DNA of 64,000 nt from Citrobacter sp. wls619 (lineage in GTDB: Bacteria > Pseudomonadota > Gammaproteobacteria > Enterobacterales > Enterobacteriaceae). The stretch is taken from contig NZ_SZXJ01000006.1 in NCBI RefSeq assembly GCF_005281345.1, positions 1 through 64,000 of the forward strand, in the 5' to 3' direction. Of this stretch, positions 1 to 9,767 are shown piece after piece (the stretch's first letter is position 1; every line of letters begins with the position of its first letter). The position numbers and the translations under genes were made by a program. Below the pieces are notes generated by a model that had not been told where the DNA came from, ran no database searches, and saw only the letters and a list, made by a program, of their open reading frames with translations.

Positions 1-48
1 CCGACCGGGGATACCACGGGTTATCTGGCTAATCCGAAGGAGGTCTAA
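1..48 (+). CDS. ynfG: DMSO reductase-like iron-sulfur subunit, C-terminal end only (YnfG/DmsB)
   Basis: Only the last 15 codons and the TAA stop are in the window; the frame reads to a C-terminus ANPKEV. The stop ends one base before the ATG of the membrane anchor gene, and its last codons form the AAGGAGG ribosome binding site for that gene. Identity is inferred from position: in E. coli the 4Fe-4S electron-transfer subunit YnfG directly precedes ynfH. The gene is cut by the window edge, not truncated biologically as far as can be seen. Confidence 0.75.
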   Translation, partial: PTGDTTGYLANPKEV

Positions 49-49
49 A

Positions 50-904
50 ATGGGAAGTGGATGGCATGAATGGCCGCTGGTACTGTTCACGGTTCTGGGC
101 CAATGCGTGGCAGGCGCGCTAATCGTCAGTGGGCTGGGTTGGTTTACCGCTAAAGACGATGTTGTAAGACAGCGCATTGTTCGCAGTATGTTTTTTCTTT
201 GGCTGGTAATGGGCATCGCATTCCTGGCCTCGGTTATGCATTTAGGGTCTCCGTTACGCGCATTTAACTCGCTGAACAGAATCGGTGAGTCAGCGCTAAG
301 TAATGAAATTGCCAGCGGCTCGCTGTTTTTTGCCGCCGGTGGTTTATGGTGGCTGGTCGCTTTTCTCGGTAAAATGCCTGCTGCATTAGGTAAAATATGG
401 CTGCTGGTAAGCATGCTGCTGGGCGTGGTGTTTGTCTGGGCGATGACCAACGTTTACCAGATAGATACCGTACCGACCTGGTATAATGGTTACACTACGG
501 TGGCCTTTTTCATGACCCTGCTTCTGAGCGGGCCACTCTTTGCCGCCCTGCTACTGCGTGCTGCTGGTGTTTCTTTTAATGCCAACGTGTTCGCGGGGAT
601 CAGTGTGCTGGCGTTGCTGGTTAGCGCGGGTGTGATTGTCCTGCAGGGACTTTCCCTCGGCACAATCCACAGCTCAGTGCAATTCGCCAATGCGCTGGTA
701 CCTGACTATGGCCGCTTACAGCTGTGGCGCATCGTCTTGCTGGCCGCAGGTCTTGGGTGCTGGATCTGCCCGCTTATTCGCCGCAAAGACCCGCATGCCG
801 CTGGGCTGGCGTTAGGTTTACTTTTAGTCCTGGCCGGTGAAATCATTGGTCGTGGTTTGTTTTATGGTTTGCATATGACAGTCGGAATGGCTGTTGCAGG
901 TTAA
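50..904 (+). CDS. ynfH: DMSO/selenate reductase membrane anchor subunit YnfH (DmsC family)
   Basis: This 284-residue protein is almost entirely hydrophobic, with about eight membrane segments, and matches the DmsC/YnfH anchor family in length and layout. The anchor takes electrons from menaquinol and passes them to the iron-sulfur subunit (YnfG) and the periplasmic molybdopterin subunits YnfE/YnfF, which reduce S- and N-oxides or selenate under anaerobic conditions. The start has a near-ideal AAGGAGG site seven bases upstream, inside the preceding reading frame, implying translational coupling. dmsD follows after 42 bases in the same direction, as in E. coli. Confidence 0.93.
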   Translation: MGSGWHEWPLVLFTVLGQCVAGALIVSGLGWFTAKDDVVRQRIVRSMFFLWLVMGIAFLASVMHLGSPLRAFNSLNRIGESALSNEIASGSLFFAAGGLWWLVAFLGKMPAALGKIWLLVSMLLGVVFVWAMTNVYQIDTVPTWYNGYTTVAFFMTLLLSGPLFAALLLRAAGVSFNANVFAGISVLALLVSAGVIVLQGLSLGTIHSSVQFANALVPDYGRLQLWRIVLLAAGLGCWICPLIRRKDPHAAGLALGLLLVLAGEIIGRGLFYGLHMTVGMAVAG

Positions 905-911
905 CTCTCGG

Positions 912-929
912 GTGCGGGGCAACCCGCAC
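912..929 (+). terminator. Small hairpin between ynfH and dmsD
   Basis: GTGCGGG and CCCGCAC form a perfect 7-bp stem around a GCAA tetraloop. There is no U-run after it, so it is more likely an mRNA-stabilising or attenuating structure than a full terminator. Confidence 0.4.
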
Positions 930-946
930 TGTTCAGGATTGTTTGC

Positions 947-1561
947 ATGACCCATTTTTCACAATGTGACAACTTTTCAACCGCTGCGCGCGTTCTGGGC
1001 GCGTTGTTCTACTATGCGCCAGATAGCGCCGAAGCAGCTGCGATGGTCAGTGCGTTAAAAGCTGATGGCTGGCAAGCACAGTGGCCGCTGCCGGAAGCTA
1101 CGTTGTCGCCGCTGGCTGCTCAGATGCAGACAGATAGCGATGAAACGCTCCCGCAAGCCTGGCAACGTTTGTTTATCGGCCCCTACGCATTGCCATCCCC
1201 GCCCTGGGGTTCGGTCTGGCTGGATCGCGAAAACGTGTTGTTTGGTGATTCCACGCTGGCGTTACGTCAATGGATGCGCGACAACGGCATTCAGTTTGCG
1301 CTGCAACAGAATGAGCCAGAAGATCACTTTGGTTCGTTGTTACTGCTGACAGCCTGGCTTGCCGAAAATGGCCGCCACACCGAATGTGAGCAATTGCTGG
1401 CCTGGCATTTACTGCCGTGGTCGGCTCGCTTCCTCGACGTTTTTATCGAGAAGGCGGACCATCCGTTCTACCAGGCGTTGGGTAAACTGGCACGCCTGAC
1501 ACTGGCACAATGGCAGTCGCAGTTATTAGTGCCGGTGGCAGATAAACCCTTGTTCCGTTAA
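947..1561 (+). CDS. dmsD: Tat proofreading chaperone DmsD
   Basis: This 204-residue cytoplasmic protein belongs to the TorD/DmsD family of redox-enzyme maturation chaperones. It binds the twin-arginine leader of the DMSO reductase catalytic subunits (DmsA, YnfE, YnfF) and holds them back from Tat export until the molybdenum cofactor is in place. The family motif EPEDH is visible at residues 123-127, with a conserved Trp at 72; both contribute to leader binding in E. coli DmsD. It is the last gene of the ynf operon and is followed by a terminator-like hairpin. Confidence 0.95.
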   Translation: MTHFSQCDNFSTAARVLGALFYYAPDSAEAAAMVSALKADGWQAQWPLPEATLSPLAAQMQTDSDETLPQAWQRLFIGPYALPSPPWGSVWLDRENVLFGDSTLALRQWMRDNGIQFALQQNEPEDHFGSLLLLTAWLAENGRHTECEQLLAWHLLPWSARFLDVFIEKADHPFYQALGKLARLTLAQWQSQLLVPVADKPLFR

Positions 1562-1571
1562 TATCACCCAC

Positions 1572-1596
1572 GGGCAGGATATTTCCTGCCCATTTC
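1572..1596 (+). terminator. Terminator-like hairpin after dmsD
   Basis: GGGCAGGA and TCCTGCCC form a perfect 8-bp stem with a TATT loop, followed by ATTTC. The U-tract is short, so termination may be partial. Confidence 0.55.
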
Positions 1597-1681
1597 CCGC
1601 TGAGTTTCGCACGCTGAGCTTTTGCTTCTGCGGCTAATTACCCGCAAAATAGACCGTCTGAATTTTCCTGTCTGGCAACCC

Positions 1682-2971
1682 ATGCATCGTTTACATGCTT
1701 ATCCTGACCTGCGTACCCTGTTTCGGCGTCTACTGATCGCCGCGCTGATTGGTATCCTTGCAGCCCTGGCCGTTGCAGGGTTTCGTCATGCGATGCAATT
1801 GCTTGAGTGGCTGTTCCTGAGTAACGATACGGGAAGCCTGGTCAACGCCGCGACAAATCTGCCGCCGTTCAGACGCATGCTGACACCTGCGCTCGGTGGT
1901 CTGGCGGCAGGACTCTTGCTTTGGGGCTGGCAAAAATGTAATCGTTTACGCCCACAGGCCCCCACAGACTATATGGAAGCCCTGCAGACTGACGGACAGT
2001 TCGACGTCAGCGCAAGTCTGGTGAAATCACTGGCCTCTTTGGTCGTCGTGGCAAGCGGCAGCGCCATTGGTCGTGAAGGGGCAATGATTTTATTGGCCGC
2101 ACTGGCAGCCTCGTGCTTCGCACAACGTTTCACACCGCGTTCGGAATGGAAATTATGGATTGCCTGCGGGGCGGCTGCGGGTATGGCTGGTGCGTATCAC
2201 GCGCCGTTGGCGGGTAGCTTATTTATTGCCGAAGTGCTGTTTGGCACGTTGATCCTCGCCTCATTAGGGCCGGTGGTTGTCTCCGCCGTCGTCGCATTGT
2301 TAACCACCAATGCGCTTAGCGACAGCAACGCGCTGCTGTATACCGTTCATCTGACTCGGGAACTGCATGTGCTGGAATATGTGATGATTATCAGCACTGG
2401 TCTGTTAGCCGGTCTCTGCGGACCTCTTTTTATGTGGCTTATGACCACCAGCCACAACGGCTTTTTGCGCTTAAAACTCGCACCGCCTGGCCAGTTAGCC
2501 CTGGGCGGGCTGATCGTTGGCCTGTTGTCGCTACTCACTCCTGCGGTCTGGGGCAACGGCTACAGCGTGGTACAATCGTATTTACTCTCTCCCCCTTTGC
2601 TCGCCGTCATCAGCGGAATTTTCATTTGCAAATTGCTGGCCGTGCTCGCCAGTAGCGGGTCAGGGGCACCCGGCGGCGTGTTTACACCAACGCTGTTTGT
2701 CGGTTTATCTGTCGGTATGTTGATGGGTCGGGTATGGGGATTCTGGCTTCCGGGGACGGATGACATTGCGGTACTGTTGGGCTTAACAGGAATGGCTACA
2801 CTGCTGGCGGCGACGACCCATGCCCCCATTATGTCGACATTGATGGTTTGTGAAATGACCGGGGAGTATCGACTGCTCCCCGGCCTGTTGATGGCTTGCG
2901 TCGTGGCGTCAGTGCTGTCGCGAACGTTACGCCGTGACTCTATCTACAGACAACACGCTGCCGAGCATTGA
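1682..2971 (+). CDS. clcB: Voltage-gated ClC-type chloride channel/antiporter ClcB
   Basis: This is a CLC family membrane protein of 429 residues if read from the ATG at 1682. The frame stays open upstream to a TTG at 1622 (449 residues); the ATG gives a product closer to the usual length of about 420. CLC signatures are present: GREGA near residue 130, GSGAPGG in the second half, and multiple long hydrophobic helices. ClcB and ClcA together support extreme acid resistance in E. coli by chloride/proton exchange in the inner membrane. The 3' end overlaps the convergent bioD2 gene by 45 bases. Confidence 0.92.
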   Translation: MHRLHAYPDLRTLFRRLLIAALIGILAALAVAGFRHAMQLLEWLFLSNDTGSLVNAATNLPPFRRMLTPALGGLAAGLLLWGWQKCNRLRPQAPTDYMEALQTDGQFDVSASLVKSLASLVVVASGSAIGREGAMILLAALAASCFAQRFTPRSEWKLWIACGAAAGMAGAYHAPLAGSLFIAEVLFGTLILASLGPVVVSAVVALLTTNALSDSNALLYTVHLTRELHVLEYVMIISTGLLAGLCGPLFMWLMTTSHNGFLRLKLAPPGQLALGGLIVGLLSLLTPAVWGNGYSVVQSYLLSPPLLAVISGIFICKLLAVLASSGSGAPGGVFTPTLFVGLSVGMLMGRVWGFWLPGTDDIAVLLGLTGMATLLAATTHAPIMSTLMVCEMTGEYRLLPGLLMACVVASVLSRTLRRDSIYRQHAAEH

Positions 2972-3622
2972 CAGACGAATGTACTGAGAAAGCTCGCGCT
3001 GCTCTGCTCGTGGCAAATAAGGCAATTCACCAATCAACGGTGCCGGTAATTTTTTGCTTAGCACGTCGATGATTTCGGCATAATGCGCCAGCCCCGGGTT
3101 AATACGGTTCGCTACCCAGCCAATCAACGGCAGCCCGTCACTGGCAATCGCCTGTGCGGTAAGAATGGCATGGTTAATACAGCCTTCCTGAATACCCACC
3201 ACCATCAAAACCGGGAGTTGCTCCTGTACCACCCACTCCGATAACGGACGCAGATCGTTCATCAGACTACGCCAGCCGCCTGTGCCTTCAACAACAACGT
3301 GATCAACCTTCTCACTCAGGCTTGCCAGTCCATTGGATAACAGGGTGTAGTTAACCGGACCACTATGCGCCACGCTGCTTTCGTCTTCGCTCAGCGCGAT
3401 AGGGTTAACCGCCTCGTACGGCAGTTCGATGGATGACACGCTTTGCAGCACCAGCGCATCTTTATTGCGCATACCTTCCGGTGTCTCTTTGCTGCCTTTG
3501 GCGACGGGTTTGTAACCCGCCACACGTTTACCCCCTGACGCTAACGCTTGTAGTAATGCGCGGGAAACCACGGTCTTCCCAACAGAAGTGTCTGTACCTG
3601 TAATAAAGAAACGCTTCAGCAT
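2927..3622 (-). CDS. bioD: Dethiobiotin synthetase paralogue BioD2 (YnfK)
   Basis: This 231-residue ATP-dependent enzyme has the BioD P-loop GTDTSVGKT near residues 9-17 and a VVVEGTGGW segment typical of the family. BioD closes the ureido ring of dethiobiotin from 7,8-diaminononanoate, CO2 and ATP. YnfK is the second enteric copy, outside the bio operon. I chose ATG 3622 (MLKRFF) over an in-frame ATG four codons upstream because it gives exactly the E. coli length. It converges on clcB with a 45-base overlap. The biological need for a second copy is unclear. Confidence 0.9.
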   Translation of the reverse strand: MLKRFFITGTDTSVGKTVVSRALLQALASGGKRVAGYKPVAKGSKETPEGMRNKDALVLQSVSSIELPYEAVNPIALSEDESSVAHSGPVNYTLLSNGLASLSEKVDHVVVEGTGGWRSLMNDLRPLSEWVVQEQLPVLMVVGIQEGCINHAILTAQAIASDGLPLIGWVANRINPGLAHYAEIIDVLSKKLPAPLIGELPYLPRAEQRELSQYIRLSMLGSVLSVDRVTA

Positions 3623-3746
3623 CACTAACTCCACCGTATGCTATGAAAATATAAGTCAGGAAAATAAAACAGTGGAGAAAGTCTAAGGTATGACGGCCAG
3701 AACCAGCTTGAGATAGCGCAATTTTTCGTACAACAGTTAAAAAATG

Positions 3747-4970
3747 TTAACCCTGTAATAGACGAATCAACAAAGAACCGTTATACATCGCGTCCTTAAC
3801 GAGGGCGGCCCCCGCCATCGTCCCCTGATTCGAAAATTGCGTACTTTCGACAACAATGTGCTGGCTGTAGGCCGGAAGCGCCTGTTGACGAATGCTGTCA
3901 GCAATGGTCGGGAACAAAATGTCAGCGGCTTTACTGAGTGGGGATCCTATCAATATTTTTTGCGGGTTGAACAAATTCACCATGATGGCCAGGATACGAC
4001 CGACATGGGTTCCAACGCCGCTAATAATATCTTTCGCCAATAAATCGCCCTGCATGGCCGCCTGACACAGTGCGTCTACCGTCAACGGTTGTCCGTGCAG
4101 AGAGGAGCTCATTGACTGCTTCAGTCGCACCTGCGCCAGTTCCAGCACGCTGTCGACGCTGGCGATCGTCTCCAGACACCCATGGTTACCGCAGTAGCAA
4201 CGTTTGCCGTAAGGGTCCACCTGCGTATGACCTATTTCGACCAGACTGCTGCTGCCTGCATGCAGTAAATGACCATCAGTGATCACCCCTGCACCCACGT
4301 TGTGATCGATGACTACCTGAATAACATCACGCGCCCCGCGTGATGCACCAAACAGCGCTTCTGCCATGGTCCAGGCGCTGATATCGTGCTGAATGTACAC
4401 CGGTACGCCGGTATGCCGCTCCAGCGTTTCGCCGAGCGGCATCTCTTTGACGTCATCATAGAACGGCATGCGATGTACGATACCATTTTCTGTATCAATA
4501 ATGCCGGGTAAAGTAATCGCGATAGAGGTCAGGCGCTCGAGTTTTTGCTGGTGACGGATAAAAAACTGATCGACTTGCGCAACAACCCGTTCCAGTAACG
4601 GTGTCTCGCTGACCAGCGCCATTTCAAGACAATCCTCGACCACCAGTTTGCTGCTCAGATCGCGCAGCGCCAGGAAAATCTCGCCACGACTAATACGAAT
4701 AGAAAGGTAATGCCAGGCTTCTGTTTCAACCACCAGCCCTACAGCCGGACGTCCACGGTTACCGGCTTCTTTTATTTCCAGCTCCTGCACCAAATGCGCT
4801 TCCAGCATTTCTCGGACAATTTTGGTAATACTGGCAGGGGCCAATTGTGCCAGGCGAGAGAGATCAATACGCGATACCGGTCCCAGCTGATCAATCAGAC
4901 GATAAACCGCGCCCGCATTGGTCTGCTTAATTTGATCGATATGCCCAGGCTGACTATCAGCAACCACCAC
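3747..4970 (-). CDS. mlc: Mlc, ROK-family repressor of glucose uptake genes
   Basis: This 407-residue ROK-family transcription factor is nearly identical to E. coli Mlc (DgsA). An N-terminal winged helix-turn-helix (about residues 15-80) contains the SRIDLSRLAQLAPASITK recognition region. A ROK sugar-kinase-like domain follows, with the zinc cluster GHTQVDPYGKRCYCGNHGC near residues 247-265. Mlc represses ptsG, ptsHI, manXYZ, malT and itself, and is inactivated when dephosphorylated EIICB-Glc sequesters it at the membrane. A matching operator lies directly upstream at 4979-5002, consistent with autoregulation. Confidence 0.96.
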   Translation of the reverse strand: MVVADSQPGHIDQIKQTNAGAVYRLIDQLGPVSRIDLSRLAQLAPASITKIVREMLEAHLVQELEIKEAGNRGRPAVGLVVETEAWHYLSIRISRGEIFLALRDLSSKLVVEDCLEMALVSETPLLERVVAQVDQFFIRHQQKLERLTSIAITLPGIIDTENGIVHRMPFYDDVKEMPLGETLERHTGVPVYIQHDISAWTMAEALFGASRGARDVIQVVIDHNVGAGVITDGHLLHAGSSSLVEIGHTQVDPYGKRCYCGNHGCLETIASVDSVLELAQVRLKQSMSSSLHGQPLTVDALCQAAMQGDLLAKDIISGVGTHVGRILAIMVNLFNPQKILIGSPLSKAADILFPTIADSIRQQALPAYSQHIVVESTQFSNQGTMAGAALVKDAMYNGSLLIRLLQG

Positions 4971-4978
4971 TTACTCCC

Positions 4979-5002
4979 TTTATTTTCGCGCTCCGAAATA
5001 AT
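4979..5002 (-). promoter_or_regulatory. Mlc operator in front of mlc
   Basis: On the minus strand this reads ATTATTTCGGAGCGCGAAAA, with the TTTCGGAGCGCGAAAAT core of known Mlc sites such as those at mlc and ptsG. It lies within 10-35 bases of the mlc start codon, where binding would block the gene's own transcription. The assignment rests on the match to the remembered consensus. Confidence 0.8.
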
Positions 5003-5095
5003 CTGCGGACTATGGTGAAGCACTTCAATGGTTTCCGTCAACTTTTTACTTAGCCTTGTGATTTACTGCACATTTTCGACCATTTTTAAACTAAA

Positions 5096-5995
5096 TTAAC
5101 CGCGCTGCACCGCGGCTAAAAGCTGCTGGCGAAAACGTTGCGCTGCGTGGCTTTGTTCATGATGCTTCGGCCACACCAACCACATTTCGGAGACCGCATC
5201 GTCTTCCGCAATAGGGATCCAACACATTTCATACAATTGCACCCGTTTAAAAGAGGCTGGCAAAATGGAAACCCCCAACCCTGCGGCCACCAGTCCAATG
5301 ATAGTCATCGCCTCACCGACTTCCTGGGTGATGGTTGGTTTCAGATCGTAACGGCGCATCAGGCCGAGAATATCGTCATACAACCCCGTTCCAACATGCG
5401 GATCAAAAAAGACAAATGGCTCATTGGCCAGCTCCGCCAGCGTCACCACTGGTTTTTGCGCCAGAGGATGTGCGCGTGGGATCATCGCCATCAGCGGTTC
5501 ATGCAAAATGACCTCCCGCGCCAATGTGTCCGGAAGTTGCGTATTGCGCAAGAGCCCCAAATCCAGTGCACCCTCGTTGAGCGGGGCAATTTGCTCGCGC
5601 GTATTCATTTCACGGGTTTGCATATGCACTGCTGGATAGCATTGGCGAAAAAGAGACAGCGTATCGGACACTGCCTTAATAAACGGGGCTGATGACGTAA
5701 AACCGATGCGCAGTTCCCCCGACTCTCCCAGGTGTAATCGTTCGGCACGGGCGGCAGCCTCATTTACCAGCCCCAGGATCTGCCGACTGTCCGCCAGAAA
5801 CTGTTTCCCGGCAGCGGTAAGCGCCACGCTGCGGTTAGTCCGCGCCAGTAGCCGAGCACCCACCTGCTGTTCGAGGATCTGGATCTGCTGGCTCAACGGC
5901 GGTTGCGAAATATTCAGTCGTGCCGCTGCACGACCAAAATGCAGCTCTTCCGCCACTGCCACAAAGTAACGTAGGTGACGCAGTTCAATATTCAT
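5096..5995 (-). CDS. ynfL: LysR-family transcriptional regulator YnfL
   Basis: This 299-residue protein starts with a typical LysR helix-turn-helix (MNIELRHLRYFVAVAEELHF, with the turn near residues 18-37), followed by a two-lobed periplasmic-binding-protein-like effector domain. It is divergent from ynfM, the usual arrangement for a LysR regulator and its transporter target. The roughly 160-base spacer is AT-rich and should hold both promoters and the operator. In E. coli, YnfL has been proposed as a local regulator of ynfM; the effector is not evident from sequence. Confidence 0.88.
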   Translation of the reverse strand: MNIELRHLRYFVAVAEELHFGRAAARLNISQPPLSQQIQILEQQVGARLLARTNRSVALTAAGKQFLADSRQILGLVNEAAARAERLHLGESGELRIGFTSSAPFIKAVSDTLSLFRQCYPAVHMQTREMNTREQIAPLNEGALDLGLLRNTQLPDTLAREVILHEPLMAMIPRAHPLAQKPVVTLAELANEPFVFFDPHVGTGLYDDILGLMRRYDLKPTITQEVGEAMTIIGLVAAGLGVSILPASFKRVQLYEMCWIPIAEDDAVSEMWLVWPKHHEQSHAAQRFRQQLLAAVQRG

Positions 5996-6153
5996 ATTCT
6001 TAAGATATTATTTGAGATTATTAATATATTAGACAGAATATTGTGATTTTCATACTCTTAAGGCTGGTCCTGTAGACCCTATGGATTTCACGTCGCATTG
6101 CGTGGCTTGAAAAACGCAGGGTATAGATGTAAATGATTGAGCAAGGATTTTAA

Positions 6154-7407
6154 GTGAGCCGTACAACTACTGTCGATACCGCCCCGGCGGGCGATGTTGA
6201 TGAACAGATAGTCAATCCGCCGGATGGTTTTATTAAACGCGGTACATCCCCTTTTATGCGCGTCACGCTGGCGCTTTTTTCTGCCGGGCTGGCGACATTT
6301 GCCCTTCTCTATTGCGTCCAGCCCATACTGCCCGTGCTGTCGCATGAGTTTGGCGTCTCTCCTGCCAGCAGTAGTATTTCGCTTTCTATCTCAACGGCCA
6401 TGCTGGCAATCGGCTTACTGTTTACCGGCCCACTTTCCGACGCCATAGGCCGTAAACCGGTAATGGTGACCGCGCTGCTGCTCGCCTCTTGTTGTACGCT
6501 GCTTTCAACGATGATGACCAGCTGGCACGGTATTTTAATCATGCGTGCTCTTATAGGACTTTCACTGAGCGGCGTCGCGGCCGTGGGAATGACCTATTTG
6601 AGTGAAGAAATTCACCCGAGCTTTGTCGCATTCTCAATGGGCTTATACATCAGCGGGAACTCGATTGGTGGTATGAGTGGTCGTTTGATTAGCGGCGTAT
6701 TTACTGACTTTTTTAACTGGCGAATTGCGCTGGCGGCTATTGGCTGCTTTGCCCTCGCCTCCGCGCTCATGTTCTGGAAGATCTTACCGGAATCACGGCA
6801 CTTCAGACCGACATCGTTACGGCCTAAAACGTTATTTATCAACTTCCGTTTGCACTGGCGTGACAGAGGACTTCCGCTGTTGTTCGCAGAAGGGTTCTTG
6901 CTGATGGGGTCGTTTGTCACACTGTTTAACTACATCGGCTACCGTCTGATGCTGTCTCCGTGGGAACTCAGCCAGGCTGTCGTCGGTTTGTTGTCCGTGG
7001 CTTATCTTACCGGTACCTGGAGCTCACCTAAAGCCGGTTCCATGACCACCCGTTATGGGCGCGGCCCGGTAATGTTGTTCTCGACAGGCGTGATGTTGTT
7101 CGGGCTAATAATGACCCTGTTTACCTCGTTATGGCTGATTTTTGCCGGTATGTTGCTTTTTTCAGCCGGGTTCTTTGCGGCGCATTCCGTGGCCAGTAGT
7201 TGGATCGGGCCGCGAGCCAAACGTGCTAAAGGCCAGGCCTCTTCACTGTACCTGTTCAGCTATTATCTGGGCTCAAGCATTGCCGGGACACTGGGGGGTA
7301 TTTTCTGGCACAGCTATGGCTGGAACGGCGTGGGCGGGTTTATCGCACTGATGCTGGTGCTGGCGCTATTGGTTGGTGCCCGTTTGCATCACCGTCTGCA
7401 CGTATAA
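6154..7407 (+). CDS. ynfM: Inner membrane MFS transporter YnfM
   Basis: This 417-residue, 12-helix major facilitator protein has the same length as E. coli YnfM, with the loop 2-3 signature GPLSDAIGRKPVM. The start is GTG at 6154, preceded by an AGCAAGGA Shine-Dalgarno; the next in-frame Met lies within the first transmembrane region and would be too short. It is probably an exporter of small hydrophilic solutes (arabinose-like efflux family). It is controlled by the divergent LysR gene and ends against a convergent CPBP protease gene across a strong hairpin. Confidence 0.9.
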   Translation: MSRTTTVDTAPAGDVDEQIVNPPDGFIKRGTSPFMRVTLALFSAGLATFALLYCVQPILPVLSHEFGVSPASSSISLSISTAMLAIGLLFTGPLSDAIGRKPVMVTALLLASCCTLLSTMMTSWHGILIMRALIGLSLSGVAAVGMTYLSEEIHPSFVAFSMGLYISGNSIGGMSGRLISGVFTDFFNWRIALAAIGCFALASALMFWKILPESRHFRPTSLRPKTLFINFRLHWRDRGLPLLFAEGFLLMGSFVTLFNYIGYRLMLSPWELSQAVVGLLSVAYLTGTWSSPKAGSMTTRYGRGPVMLFSTGVMLFGLIMTLFTSLWLIFAGMLLFSAGFFAAHSVASSWIGPRAKRAKGQASSLYLFSYYLGSSIAGTLGGIFWHSYGWNGVGGFIALMLVLALLVGARLHHRLHV

Positions 7408-7411
7408 TCCA

Positions 7412-7434
7412 CGATGCCCGGGTTCCGGGCATCG
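7412..7434. terminator. Hairpin between convergent ynfM and the CPBP protease gene
   Basis: CGATGCCCGG and CCGGGCATCG form a perfect 10-bp stem with a GTT loop between two convergent genes. There is no long U-run on either strand, so it is a probable bidirectional terminator of moderate strength. Confidence 0.5.
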
Positions 7435-7440
7435 CCTTCA

Positions 7441-8127
7441 TCACCCTGGCTGTAACGTCTGAGCCGCCATCTGCAGAGCAACAACCGTCCCGTTCATCAC
7501 TATATGCAGCAAAATTGGCATCAACAGACCGTTGCTTTTCAGTCTGGCCAGGATCAACACCTGCGACACAAGAAACAACATCAGCAACGTGCGTAGATCC
7601 ACATACTGCGTATGCATGATGGCAAAAATGACCGATACCACCACTGACGACAGCCAGGTTTTATTATTGAACCAGTACTGGAACGCGTTGAATAAACAGC
7701 CTCTGAAAACAATTTCTTCATAAACTGGCGCGATAAATATCAGGGTCAACGTAGATAACCACAACGCATAACTACTTAAGGATATTTGGCTGGTCACCCA
7801 CGCTTCAGCTTGCCTGAGACCCAAAATCAATGGCAGGATAAGCTGAATAAACAGCAGCGCCGCGAACAAAATGGCAAACCACCTGGCGTTGAAAATGCCT
7901 TTGCCCAGTCCCTCTCTTTTTCTAAAGAAGAAATAATACAGCGGAACCAGCACAACAAATTCCAGCGCAAACAGCAGCGGAAAAAGTAACCCTTTGGCAA
8001 GCAGGTCCTGACTGGCAGGGAAAAATAGTGGGGAAAATGTGAGGCAGAACATCAACAAAAACATAGAGAAACAACCAGCCACTGCTTTTGTCCTGGCGAT
8101 ATACAGGTTGTCGGCATCCTGTGACAT
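7441..8127 (-). CDS. CPBP-family intramembrane metalloprotease
   Basis: This 228-residue polytopic membrane protein carries the three CPBP (Abi/CaaX-like) motifs in order: EEIVFRG, FAIMH and HIVMN, which supply the glutamates and histidines of the intramembrane active site. An AAGGAG site precedes the ATG. It lies between ynfM and a two-component system, in a block not found here in E. coli K-12. Substrates of bacterial CPBP proteases are mostly unknown; roles include bacteriocin self-immunity and envelope protein processing. No bacteriocin gene is visible next to it. Confidence 0.82.
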   Translation of the reverse strand: MSQDADNLYIARTKAVAGCFSMFLLMFCLTFSPLFFPASQDLLAKGLLFPLLFALEFVVLVPLYYFFFRKREGLGKGIFNARWFAILFAALLFIQLILPLILGLRQAEAWVTSQISLSSYALWLSTLTLIFIAPVYEEIVFRGCLFNAFQYWFNNKTWLSSVVVSVIFAIMHTQYVDLRTLLMLFLVSQVLILARLKSNGLLMPILLHIVMNGTVVALQMAAQTLQPG

Positions 8128-8276
8128 ACGATCTCCTTGGGCTTATCGAAGATAAGTTGATGAATTATCAGAATATGATAAAGATTCTCATTATCACAAG
8201 CAACCTACCAACTTTTACGCAATGTCCAGGGTTGCAACGCCAGAAAGCGTTATAATCCCTGTATGCCGGAACCTCA

Positions 8277-9767
8277 TCAGCGACGCAGTGACGAATCCGC
8301 CAGCGGCAAGGAAAAACGGAAGCAGGCCCCTGCCGTTGAATTAACAAGGCTAATATCTCCCCCATGCAGTTCGAGCATTCTACGCACAATCAGTAAGCCC
8401 AGTCCGCCCCGCTCTGCCCGCTGCTCACGGGGAATTAACGCAGTCGGGCGCTGAAATAATACTTCTCGTATTGCCTCATCTACCCCTGGCCCGCTGTCCT
8501 GCACTTCGGCTAACAAACGACCTTCATCACACCAGACTTTTAGCCGTACTTCGCCTCCGTCAGGCGTATGACGGATTGCGTTATCCAGCAAATTCGTCAC
8601 GACCCTTTCCATCATCGATAAATCCGCATTCACCAGCGGTAACGGCCCCGTTACCTCAAGGTGCAACTGCAAATGACGTGTGGCAACGGGGAGATCAAAT
8701 TTCTGTGCCACATCCTGGATCAGCTCGCCAATAGCAAATCGTTCACGCTGCGGTTTTATACCACCATGCTCAAGCCTCGCCAGCTCAAACAGCTGTTGTG
8801 ACAGATGGCGAACCTTATGCCCCTGGCGCAGCGCGATGCTAAGATAATGTCGATTTTCCTCCGGCGTCATGGTATCAGCTTTCAACGACAGCATTTCCAG
8901 ATACCCCAGCAGTGAAGTCAGCGGTGTACGCAAATCGTGCGAAATATTGGCAATAAACTCTCTGCGCTGACGATCGCTGTCCGCTAATAGATCCCACTGC
9001 TGGGCAATTTTCTGCGCTAACTCGATAAACGCATTGTCCAGCAACGCAATTTCATTCGCCGGTCCCGGTTCGGGATTTTTTTGCGCCAGCTGTTTGATGA
9101 CGCTAATGCTGTCCAGCTCCAGTTTAACCACCTGTCCGGTCAGCCTTTTCACCGGGTTCGTCACCCATCGCCATACCAGGAATCCTGCGATGGCAGCGGC
9201 TAATAAAACCAGGATTAACGTCCAGGCCACAGTATTCCAGAGCGTTTTTTGCCAGGCGGTATTCGCCAGCATATTCAGGTCTTCGCCCTGCAAAATAATG
9301 TACAAATAGCCATGCAGCTTGCCGTTAAAGAAAACTGGCGCGGCGCTGAAGACTTTTTGCTGGCTGCTGCGCGGATCGTTGCCGTAGACGGGCAGTTCGT
9401 CCGAGTTAAGGAAAACCTGAATCGGCTGCACGCTAATTTTCTGGCGCTGAATATGCCCAGGCGGAGCAGCGTCGGCGAGGATTTCACCTGACGGTGAAAC
9501 CAGATACAGCTCCACGCTTGGGTTGAGCGTCATCAGGCGATCAAACACCCCCTTTAACGCCTGGCGATTAACCTGCCCACTGGCATCAATAAGTGACTCA
9601 CTTTTGACAATCTTGCTGGCCAGTTCCAGCGAGAGCCTTTGCACCATGGCGTCGCCATACTGTTTACTGCTGCGGATCTGGACAATGCTGACGGCAACCG
9701 CGCAAATCAACATAATGGCGGTAAAGACCAGGGTCAGACGCTGGCTCAGCGACAGGCGATAAATCAT
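8277..9767 (-). CDS. Membrane sensor histidine kinase next to msrPQ
   Basis: This 496-residue kinase has a membrane helix at about 11-29, a periplasmic sensor region at 30-175, a second helix at 178-200, a HAMP linker at about 200-260, a HisKA helix with phospho-acceptor His277 (ANISHDLRTPL), an N-box at 391-397 (TNLLDNA), G1 DSGPGV and G2 GGLGL. It starts in a 4-base ATGA overlap with the upstream response regulator gene. It is not recognisably HprS or RstB. The divergent msrPQ genes suggest an envelope redox or methionine-oxidation signal, but that is inference from context. Confidence 0.9.
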   Translation of the reverse strand: MIYRLSLSQRLTLVFTAIMLICAVAVSIVQIRSSKQYGDAMVQRLSLELASKIVKSESLIDASGQVNRQALKGVFDRLMTLNPSVELYLVSPSGEILADAAPPGHIQRQKISVQPIQVFLNSDELPVYGNDPRSSQQKVFSAAPVFFNGKLHGYLYIILQGEDLNMLANTAWQKTLWNTVAWTLILVLLAAAIAGFLVWRWVTNPVKRLTGQVVKLELDSISVIKQLAQKNPEPGPANEIALLDNAFIELAQKIAQQWDLLADSDRQRREFIANISHDLRTPLTSLLGYLEMLSLKADTMTPEENRHYLSIALRQGHKVRHLSQQLFELARLEHGGIKPQRERFAIGELIQDVAQKFDLPVATRHLQLHLEVTGPLPLVNADLSMMERVVTNLLDNAIRHTPDGGEVRLKVWCDEGRLLAEVQDSGPGVDEAIREVLFQRPTALIPREQRAERGGLGLLIVRRMLELHGGDISLVNSTAGACFRFSLPLADSSLRR

